From NCBI GenBank assembly GCA_030145265.1, contig JAQYWA010000128.1, positions 1 through 6,254 of the forward strand: a stretch of DNA of 6,254 nt, written 5' to 3'. How positions within the stretch are numbered: position 1 is the first letter of the stretch; each line of letters opens with the position of its first letter. The notes below the pieces were generated by a model. It ran no database searches and was not told the DNA's origin. It was given only the letters and a program-made list of their open reading frames with translations. Shown piece after piece: positions 1-4,976 of the stretch. The DNA is from Desulfuromonas sp. Its GTDB lineage: Bacteria; Desulfobacterota; Desulfuromonadia; Desulfuromonadales; Trichloromonadaceae. The position numbers and the translations under genes were made by a program.

Positions 1-1256
1 AGCTGACGCTGGGTTAGCCGGCGCAGGTTGGCCTCGGTCATGACCACCGAGCCGTCGACCAGGATGCCGAAGTCGATCGCCCCCAGCGACAGCAGGCTGG
101 CGGCGATGGCCATTTCGTGCATGCCGAGCACGGCGAAAAGCACCGCGATGGGGATGGCGGCGGCGACCAGCAGACCGGCGCGCAGGTTGCCGAGCAGCAG
201 GAAGAGCACGACGATAACCAGGATCGCGCCGGCGATCAGATTGTGCTTGACCGTGTTGATAACCTGCTCGACCAGTTCGGTGCGGTCGTAGACCGGCTCG
301 ATGATCACGTCCGCCGGCAGGGCGCTGCGCACCGCCTCCAACCGCTGCTTGAGGGCGGTGGTTACGGTGCGGCTGTTTTCGCCCATCAGCATGAAACCGA
401 GCCCCAGCACCACTTCGCCCTTGCCCTGGGCCGAAACGGCGCCACGGCGCAATTCGTGGCCGATGCGCACCTCGGCGACATCGCGGATGCGTACCGGCGC
501 CCCCTGGTAGGCGGCAATCACGATGCTGCCGATTTCGCCTGGGGTCGAAACCCGGCCGATGCCTTGCACCAGCAGGGTCTGGCCGCCGGCGGTGACCTGG
601 CCGCCGCCGACATTGGCGTTGTTCTCCTGCAGGGCGGTGATGATGTCATCGAAGGTCAGGTTGAACTTGATCAACGACTCGGGGGTGACGATTACGTGAT
701 ATTGCCGCTCCAGACCGCCCCAGGAATTGACTTCGGCGACCCCGGCAGCCTTGCGCAGCTCGGGTTTGACCACCCAGTCGTGCAGCACCCGCAGTTCGTC
801 GAGGGTGCGCTCCGGGTTGTCCGAGCGCAGCACGTAGTGGAAGACCTCGCCGAGGCCGGTGGAGATCGGTCCGAGCTCCGGGCGTTCGATCCCCGCGGGG
901 AGTTCGACGCTGGCCAGCCGTTCCATGATCAGCTGGCGCGAATCGTAGATCGGCATGGCGTCGGTGAAGGTTGCCACCACCTGCGACAGGCCGAACTTGG
1001 AGATGGAGCGTACGTTTTCCAGTCCCGGCAGGCCGGACACCGCCAGTTCCACCGGCAGGGTGAGTTGTTTTTCGATCTCTTCAGGCCCCAGGTTGGGGGC
1101 GATCGTGTTGATCTGCACCTGCACCGGGGTGGTGTCGGGAAAGGCGTCGATCGGTAGCCGGGTCAGCGCCCAGACCCCGGTCGCTATGGCCACCGCGAAC
1201 AGCAGCACCACCAACAGGCGGTTTTTCAGGGATATATCAATCAGACGTTCCAACAT
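1..1256 (-). CDS. czcA: CzcA-type heavy-metal RND efflux pump, N-terminal 418 residues (runs off window)
   Basis: Inner-membrane proton-driven pump of the heavy-metal efflux (HME) RND family, which exports divalent cations together with a CzcB adaptor and a CzcC outer-membrane channel. What is visible: a first membrane helix at about residues 13-30; a periplasmic porter region at about 31-335 with family stretches such as LPIDAFPD and SISKFGLSQV; then helices at about 339-356 and 362-379 and the start of the next helix. That helix carries GAIDFG and VDGSVVMTEAN, placing Asp395, Asp401 and Glu408 at the same spacing as Asp402, Asp408 and Glu415, known to be essential in Cupriavidus CzcA. The DFG motif favours a Czc-like divalent-metal pump over CusA (Cu/Ag), but the substrate residues of the second half are outside the window. 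The ATG at 1254-1256 is supported by AGGAGG eight to nine bases upstream. I found no stop in 418 codons. The family is about 1040 residues long, so roughly 40 percent is seen. The exact metal is unknown. Confidence 0.95.
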   Translation of the reverse strand, partial: MLERLIDISLKNRLLVVLLFAVAIATGVWALTRLPIDAFPDTTPVQVQINTIAPNLGPEEIEKQLTLPVELAVSGLPGLENVRSISKFGLSQVVATFTDAMPIYDSRQLIMERLASVELPAGIERPELGPISTGLGEVFHYVLRSDNPERTLDELRVLHDWVVKPELRKAAGVAEVNSWGGLERQYHVIVTPESLIKFNLTFDDIITALQENNANVGGGQVTAGGQTLLVQGIGRVSTPGEIGSIVIAAYQGAPVRIRDVAEVRIGHELRRGAVSAQGKGEVVLGLGFMLMGENSRTVTTALKQRLEAVRSALPADVIIEPVYDRTELVEQVINTVKHNLIAGAILVIVVLFLLLGNLRAGLLVAAAIPIAVLFAVLGMHEMAIAASLLSLGAIDFGILVDGSVVMTEANLRRLTQRQ

Positions 1257-1263
1257 CGGTGTG

Positions 1264-1271
1264 TCCTCCTA
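1264..1271 (-). promoter_or_regulatory. czcA ribosome-binding site overlapping the czcB stop
   Basis: The minus strand reads TAGGAGGA: the czcB stop TAG (1269-1271) shares bases with a near-consensus AGGAGG (1265-1270), which lies about eight bases before the czcA ATG. This gives tight termination-reinitiation coupling and also lets ribosomes load on czcA independently. Truncation of CzcB would therefore not abolish CzcA synthesis unless the untranslated stretch triggers premature transcription termination. Confidence 0.85.
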
Positions 1272-2666
1272 GTGGTCGGCGCAGGACGCGCCGAGGCGCG
1301 ACTTGAGGATTTCAGACTTGAGGGCGAAGCCCTGGCCGCTGACCACCTTATCCTGGGCGGAAAGCCCGCTGGTGATGACCACCGAACCGTTGTCCCGCCG
1401 GCCGGACTCGACCCGGCGCAGTTCGAACAGATCCCGTTCCAGGGCGACGAAGACGTAGGAGGCGCCGTCGATAACCTGCAGGGCATCCGCCGGTACCGCC
1501 AGGGCCTGCGCTTCCAGTTCATTGACGAGTCGTACTTCGCCGAAGAGCCCGCCCTTGAGCAGGCCGCTCTCGTTGGATATTTCGGCCAGTGCCTTGAGCT
1601 GGCGGGTTTTTTCGTCGAGAGCCGGTGCGACCCAGAAGACCGTGCCGGCAAAGGAACGTCCCGGCAGGCCGGAGAAGGTGGTGTTCACCCTGGTGCCCGG
1701 ATGGACTTCGAGCAGGCGGCTTTCTGGGAGCGACAGCTCGACCCACAGGGAGTCGAGGTTGGCCAATGTGAAGAGGGCCGAGCCGGCCTCAACCGCTTCG
1801 CCGGTGACGGTGTTGCGTTCCACGATGGTGCCGGCGAAGGGCGCACGGATCGGCAGGGCCGAGCCGGCCGTCGATTGCAGGTCTTGCCGGGCAATCCCGT
1901 AGTCGAGGAGCTGCTGGCGGAATTGGCCGACGGCGGTTTGCGCCTGGGAGCGTTCAGCCTCGGCCTGCTGGAATTCCTGCCGCTAGCTGATGCCGCGAGC
2001 GAGCAGGTCCTTCTCCCGCAGGTAGACGCCTTCGGTCAGGTCGGCGCGGCTCTGCGCCGCCTGCAGCGAGGCGCGCAGTGAGGCGATCTCCGGGGTGGCG
2101 ATTTCGGCCAGTACCTGGCCCGCCACGACCCGGGCGCCTAGTTCGGCGTGTACGGTTTTTACCACTCCCGGAACCAGGGTTGAGAGGCGTGCCAGTTTGT
2201 TGCGGTTGAAGACCACCTGCCCGGGCAGGATGGCACCCCGGTCGAGGGAGGCCAGGGGGAGACTGGCGGTGATGCCGACCCGTTCGGCGGCGTCCGCTGT
2301 GGCCAGTCGGACCTTGAGCCCCTGCCCCGGCTGCAGCCCATCCATCAGCTGGGGCTGGCAGAGGGCGTCTTCGATTTCGGGGATGCCGTGCGCGGGACAG
2401 TCGCCCTCGTCGGGGCCGTGATTGTGGCCCTCGTGCTCATCGACTTTGGCCTCTGCGTGGCCGTGGTGGTCTTCGTCGTGGTCCGCCTCGTCGGCAAAGA
2501 GGTCATCGAGGTCGGCCTCGGGGGCGCCGTGATTGTGCCCCGCATGGGGGTCGGTGGTGGCGGTGGCGACAGGAGTTTCCGCGCCGGTGAAAGACCAGAA
2601 GCTAAAGGCCAGGGCAAAGACGGTCAGAAGCGGAAAAATCCAACGGGTATGATTGCGAAATATCAT
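1269..2666 (-). pseudogene. czcB: CzcB-type periplasmic adaptor (membrane fusion protein), interrupted by in-frame TAG
   Basis: HlyD/CzcB-type adaptor that would link the CzcA pump to the CzcC channel in the periplasm. The frame runs 465 codons with one amber codon at position 228. Before it: an N-terminal hydrophobic signal or anchor (about 11-28, no lipobox Cys), a His/Asp/Glu-rich segment (39-89, about ten His), a CPAH...C segment (Cys90, His93, Cys103) typical of metal-efflux adaptors, then beta-barrel and first lipoyl half (VPGVVKTV, GARVVAGQVLAEI) and the first hairpin helix, ending LLARGIS. After it, the same frame continues with RQEFQQAEAE, the second lipoyl half (RAPFAGTIVERN, 274-285) and NLDSLWVEL, ending ASCADH and TAG. 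Both halves align with one family protein with no frameshift, so this is a nonsense change. Downstream sequence still looks conserved, so the event is recent, a sequencing error, or the codon is read through. The start overlaps the czcC stop (ATGA). The metal-binding N-terminus suggests Zn/Co/Cd or Cu; which one is not decided. Confidence 0.9.
1983..1985 (-). other. In-frame amber codon 228 of czcB
   Basis: CTA on the plus strand is TAG in the czcB frame (the low coordinates of the czcB codons and of this triplet are both multiples of three). It follows GIS and precedes RQEFQQAEAE, where family members have an uninterrupted helical hairpin. TCG, CAG, GAG, AAG, TTG, TGG, TAC or TAT would each be one substitution away, so the ancestral residue cannot be fixed from this window. 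Confidence 0.93.
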
Positions 2667-3970
2667 GAGGGAGTGTTCTCCATGTTTTTTGTCGCGTTGA
2701 AGGCGAGGCCGGGCAGGGCACGGCCGAGCAGCCGTTCCAGTTCGGTGACCGCCTGGTGAAAGCTGGCCAGTGCCGCCAGGTGGCTCTGGCGGGTCTCGAT
2801 CAGGGTGCGCTGGGCGTCGAGTACGTCGAGCAGGGGGAATTTGCCGGCCCGGTAGCCGTATTCGACGGCGGCAAAGGTCTCTTCAGCGGCCGGCAGAACC
2901 AGGTCCCGTAGCGCCTCGGCCTCTTCAAATGCGGCGTTCATCTGTTGCCAGGCCGCGGCCAGGGCGGCGCGGGCCTGCAGGGTGGCGCTGCGCTGTTCGG
3001 CTCGAACCTGTTCCCGGCGGCTGCGGGCGGCAGCTACCGCTCCCTGGTTGCGGTCAAACAGGGGCAGGGGAATGCTCAGACCGGCGACCAGCGCGTTATC
3101 TTCACTGTCGTTGAAATAGCGGATGCCGACCCCCACTTCGAGATCGGGCATGCGGCGGGACTCTTCCAGGCCGAGGGTCCGTTCCCGTTGCTGCAGCTGG
3201 GCCTGCCATTGGGCCAGTTGCGGGCTCTGCTCGAGCAGCGGTTCCAGCTCGGCCAAGGGGGGAAAGTGCGGCAGTCGGGTCAGTTCGCCGGCAACCGGGC
3301 CGACTACCAGCTGGTCGCCAAGCAGGGCCGCCAGTCCTTGGCGTTCTGCCGCCAGGGTGTGTGTTTCCCGGGTCCGGGCGATCTCAAGTTCGGCGACCAG
3401 AATACGAGCGCGCAGCTTTTCCGTGTCCGGGGCCTTGCCGGCCTCGATGCGTTCTTCCACGGTGGCCAGGCCCCGGCGGGCCAGTGCGGCTAGTTCGACG
3501 GCCAGCTGCAGCCGCTCTTGGGCGCTCAGGACCGCGATGAATTGGCGGGTGGTCTGGGCGCGCAGTTCGGCGCGGGCGATCTCACTGCGGTTGCGGGCCA
3601 AACCCGTCTCGGCTTCGGCGGTCAGGCGGCGGTGTTTTCGTTTGCCGCCCAGTTCAATGGCCTGGCTGAGCATCAGGGTGGTTTCGGCGGCATCGGTTCC
3701 CGAAAACTCGCCGCTGCCGGCCAGGTTTTCGAATTCCAGGTCGAGAACCGGATTGGGACGCAAGCCGGCCTGCAGCGCTTCGGCTTCACGGGCGTTGATC
3801 GCTTCGGCGGCCGCGTTCAGCTCGGGGTTATGCGCCAGGGCCAGAGCCAGGGCGTGGTCAAGGGTGAGCGGCGTAACGCCGTCGGCGGCAGCCGGTAGTT
3901 CGGCGTGGGCCTGCGGATTCAGGGCGAAGACGAACAGCGCCCAGACGCAGACAAAAATCATGCGCGGCAT
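2663..3970 (-). CDS. czcC: CzcC-type outer-membrane efflux channel (TolC family)
   Basis: Outer-membrane factor that forms the exit duct of the tripartite metal pump. The 435-residue protein has a signal peptide (hydrophobic core about 5-17, likely cleavage after AHA at 23), then two outer-membrane efflux protein repeats. The first (about 35-220) carries LALAHNPEL, the CzcC-like RPNPVLDLEFEN (71-82) and QAIELGGKRKHR (103-114). The second (about 240-415) carries YFNDSEDNALVAGLSIPLPLFDRNQG around 285-310 and YGYRAGKFPLLDVLDAQRTL (371-390). Long Ala/Glu/Leu/Arg-rich stretches between them fit the coiled-coil tunnel helices. Length is normal for the family. The first ATG is chosen because AGGAG (3979-3983) lies eight bases upstream; Met4 would be 17 bases away. 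The gene is 86 bases downstream of the small secreted protein gene and its TGA overlaps the czcB ATG, so it is translationally coupled to the adaptor. It appears intact. Confidence 0.95.
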   Translation of the reverse strand: MPRMIFVCVWALFVFALNPQAHAELPAAADGVTPLTLDHALALALAHNPELNAAAEAINAREAEALQAGLRPNPVLDLEFENLAGSGEFSGTDAAETTLMLSQAIELGGKRKHRRLTAEAETGLARNRSEIARAELRAQTTRQFIAVLSAQERLQLAVELAALARRGLATVEERIEAGKAPDTEKLRARILVAELEIARTRETHTLAAERQGLAALLGDQLVVGPVAGELTRLPHFPPLAELEPLLEQSPQLAQWQAQLQQRERTLGLEESRRMPDLEVGVGIRYFNDSEDNALVAGLSIPLPLFDRNQGAVAAARSRREQVRAEQRSATLQARAALAAAWQQMNAAFEEAEALRDLVLPAAEETFAAVEYGYRAGKFPLLDVLDAQRTLIETRQSHLAALASFHQAVTELERLLGRALPGLAFNATKNMENTPS

Positions 3971-4056
3971 GGTTGTGACTCCTGTAACGGATTATAAAGA
4001 CGGAACTTTCCCTGGATTTTTCAGGGCGGTGTTTCAGCGGGAAGCGGAGGGGGATC

Positions 4057-4524
4057 TCAAGTCAGCAGGATGATGGTCCTGAGTGCCGCGAGGGCGGTGG
4101 TTGGTGGTATCTGGGCAAAGCGGGGTGTTGAGGTGTGGAGCAGGGTGCCGGCGAGGGTGCGTGCCGACGGTAGTGGCATGGACAGGGCTGCGACCTGGGG
4201 GGATCCCAGCTTGAGCAGCCGCGAGTCTTGGGGGGATCCCAGCTTGAGCAGCCGCGAGTCTTGGGCGTGGCTGGTCAGCAGGCTGACGTCCTGGCAGTTT
4301 TCTGGCGTCGCGTTCGAGTTCAGGCCCGGCAGTGCCGGTCCGGCTTGCTGAGCCTCAACGGAGTCGCAGACAACCTGGCAGTCGCCCGCCGAGTTGAATT
4401 CGACGTGGCTGTGGCCGCTTTCGTCGACGCACCAGACGACGGCGCGCGCCAACCCGCTGCCAACGAGCAGGTAGGCCAGCACCAGCAGTGCGGCGAAAAA
4501 GCGATGTAAACCGGCTACGCGCAA
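4057..4524 (-). CDS. Small exported Cys/His protein leading the czc operon, function unknown
   Basis: A 155-residue protein with a clear signal peptide (hydrophobic core about 9-24, likely cleavage after LARA at 28). The mature part opens VVWCVDESGHSHVEF, followed by DCQVVC, ENCQDVSL and a hydrophobic C-terminus ending LAALRTIILLT. Cys32, Cys49, Cys53 and Cys77 with His38 and His40 could form disulfides or bind a metal. I recognise this layout (Cys-x-x-x-x-Gly-His near the mature N-terminus, a later Cys-x-Asp-x-x-Leu, and a C-terminal LRT-hydrophobic tail) as an uncharacterised short family found next to metal-efflux operons, mainly in deltaproteobacteria. That is recall, not a search result. 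As the promoter-proximal gene it may be a periplasmic metal chaperone or sensor, which is inference. Residues 88-109 are two identical 11-mers (QDSRLLKLGSP) from a DNA tandem duplication. The start is TTG, chosen for AAGGAG six bases upstream; no ATG is available nearby. Confidence 0.8.
   Translation of the reverse strand: MRVAGLHRFFAALLVLAYLLVGSGLARAVVWCVDESGHSHVEFNSAGDCQVVCDSVEAQQAGPALPGLNSNATPENCQDVSLLTSHAQDSRLLKLGSPQDSRLLKLGSPQVAALSMPLPSARTLAGTLLHTSTPRFAQIPPTTALAALRTIILLT
4196..4265. repeat. Perfect 33-bp tandem duplication inside the small secreted protein gene
   Basis: Bases 4196-4232 are identical to 4229-4265, giving two exact copies of a 33-bp unit plus four bases of the next. The period is a multiple of three, so the reading frame is kept and the protein gains one extra QDSRLLKLGSP. 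With no divergence between copies it is a recent slippage or duplication event. The unit begins with a G-run, which may favour misalignment at replication. Confidence 0.95.
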
Positions 4525-4530
4525 GTCAAA

Positions 4531-4536
4531 CTCCTT
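4531..4536 (-). promoter_or_regulatory. Ribosome-binding site that fixes the TTG start
   Basis: AAGGAG on the minus strand, six bases before TTG at 4522-4524. It is the only good Shine-Dalgarno near the start of this frame and places the signal peptide directly at the N-terminus (Met-Arg-Val-Ala-Gly-Leu-His-Arg-Phe-Phe). A TTG start may keep expression of the leading protein low relative to the pump genes. Confidence 0.75.
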
Positions 4537-4541
4537 AATGA

Positions 4542-4576
4542 AAAGCCTTCTTCCTTTATACCCGAGGGGGGGCTTT
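4542..4576. promoter_or_regulatory. Possible operator: 6-bp inverted repeat around the -10 element
   Basis: AAAGCC (4542-4547) and GGCTTT (4571-4576) are inverted copies separated by 23 bases and centred on the -10/start-site region of the promoter. Arms are about 29 bases centre to centre, near three helical turns. A dimeric metal-responsive regulator could bind here, but six-base arms can occur by chance and I do not recognise a named operator. Confidence 0.25.
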
Positions 4577-4584
4577 CAAGTCAA
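4555..4584 (-). promoter_or_regulatory. Sigma70-like promoter of the efflux operon
   Basis: On the minus strand TTGACT (4579-4584) is followed after 18 bases by TATAAA (4555-4560), close to the -35 and -10 consensus. Transcription would begin near 4546-4549, leaving a leader of roughly 22-25 bases to the TTG start. No other equally good pair is seen upstream of this gene set. The spacer is G/C-rich and slightly longer than 17, compatible with, but not proof of, control by an activator. No regulator gene lies in the window. Confidence 0.65.
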
Positions 4585-4647
4585 GGTGGCGTGGATTAAT
4601 TCATCTTGACCGGGAATCGTCATGACTGAATCTTTAGGATCAGAACC

Positions 4648-4665
4648 GACGGGTCGCGTCCCGTC
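4648..4665. repeat. Short hairpin GACGGG-6 nt-CCCGTC
   Basis: A perfect 6-bp G/C-rich stem with a 6-base loop (TCGCGT), ending six bases before the next hairpin begins. There is no T-run after it on either strand, so it is not a typical intrinsic terminator. Together with the following hairpin it resembles the conserved edge of a dispersed intergenic repeat. Confidence 0.7.
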
Positions 4666-4671
4666 AGACGC

Positions 4672-4703
4672 CTTACTTTTTGTAAGAGCCAACAAAAAGT
4701 AAG
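4672..4703. repeat. Perfect 12-bp inverted repeat with 8-base loop, probable degenerate dispersed palindrome
   Basis: CTTACTTTTTGT (4672-4683) pairs exactly with ACAAAAAGTAAG (4692-4703) around AAGAGCCA. The stem is A/T-rich with a T-tract on one arm and an A-tract on the other. I recall similar CTTTCTTTTTG/CAAAAAGAAAG palindromes, next to a GACGGGTCGCGTCCCGTC-like stretch, scattered between genes in many proteobacterial genomes, where they are often misannotated as short proteins. Membership of that class is inference; the palindrome itself is directly seen. Confidence 0.75.
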
Positions 4704-4976
4704 CAAAAAATGGCTCCTTGCCGGGGGCATTTCTGTCGCCGAGGTCAGTGCTCTAATAACCATTAGGGAGAAAAACACTGGGCGCGCTTCGTGGATTGGG
4801 TTTGAAATGCGACCATTGGCTGCAGATCAAGCCTGGCGTGCCATGTCAGAATATTTCGTTCAAGTGCTGTGGAGTGAAAATTGGTAAAGCATAGGCAAGG
4901 GCCAACGCCAACGCTTGCATTGCATCACGGGTTTAGCAATGCCGGTTTTGATCCTTTCCATTCGCTTCGCACACGT

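Larger units (their letters stand above)
4585..4976. other. Non-coding gap between the hydrolase-OsmC gene and the efflux operon
   Basis: About 390 bases with no gene I can support. GC content is visibly lower than in the flanking genes. It holds two hairpins (4648-4665, 4672-4703) and a weaker imperfect dyad around 4746-4780 (CAGTG...CACTG enclosing CTC-TAAT/ATTA-GGAG). On the minus strand an open stretch runs from about 4755 to 4579 without a credible start or ribosome-binding site; it contains GKEPFFAYFLLAL, the kind of peptide that results from translating a dispersed palindromic repeat. I see no tRNA, CRISPR, insertion-sequence ends or clear intrinsic terminator for the upstream hydrolase gene. 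Confidence 0.7.

Noticed and set aside
117..1157. Long plus-strand open frame (346 codons)
   Set aside because: It is antisense to czcA, which has clear family motifs and a strong ribosome-binding site. The plus-strand product is a low-complexity His/Gly/Asp/Gln-rich shadow typical of high-GC coding sequence.
1269..1823. Independent gene or internal restart of czcB at GTG 1821-1823
   Set aside because: The sequence before this codon is still CzcB-coding (RAPFAGTI), there is no Shine-Dalgarno, and the fragment would lack a signal peptide and half the lipoyl domain.
1983..1985. TAG read as pyrrolysine
   Set aside because: No pyl genes or known pyrrolysine protein family here, and the natural czcB stop is also TAG. 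Kept only as a check item, not a claim.
1272..2081. Plus-strand open frame of 269 codons across the broken czcB region
   Set aside because: No recognisable domain; it is the reverse reading of well-conserved CzcB sequence on the other strand.
3959..3961. Met4 as the czcC start
   Set aside because: AGGAG would be 17 bases away, while the first ATG is eight bases from it and gives a normal signal peptide.
3123..4073. Plus-strand open frame of 316 codons antisense to czcC
   Set aside because: Ser/Arg/Ala-rich shadow with no motif; czcC on the minus strand is unambiguous.
4672..4703. Intrinsic terminator for the hydrolase-OsmC gene
   Set aside because: The stem is A/T-rich and is not followed by a T-run on the minus strand; it also lies about 275 bases past the stop codon.
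4579..4755. Minus-strand open stretch in the intergenic gap as a small gene
   Set aside because: No credible start or ribosome-binding site, it ends inside the efflux promoter, and its peptide looks like translated repeat DNA.
4895..4918. Hairpin GCAAG...CTTGC as a terminator just after the hydrolase gene
   Set aside because: Only five base pairs with a 14-base loop and no T-run; within chance expectation.
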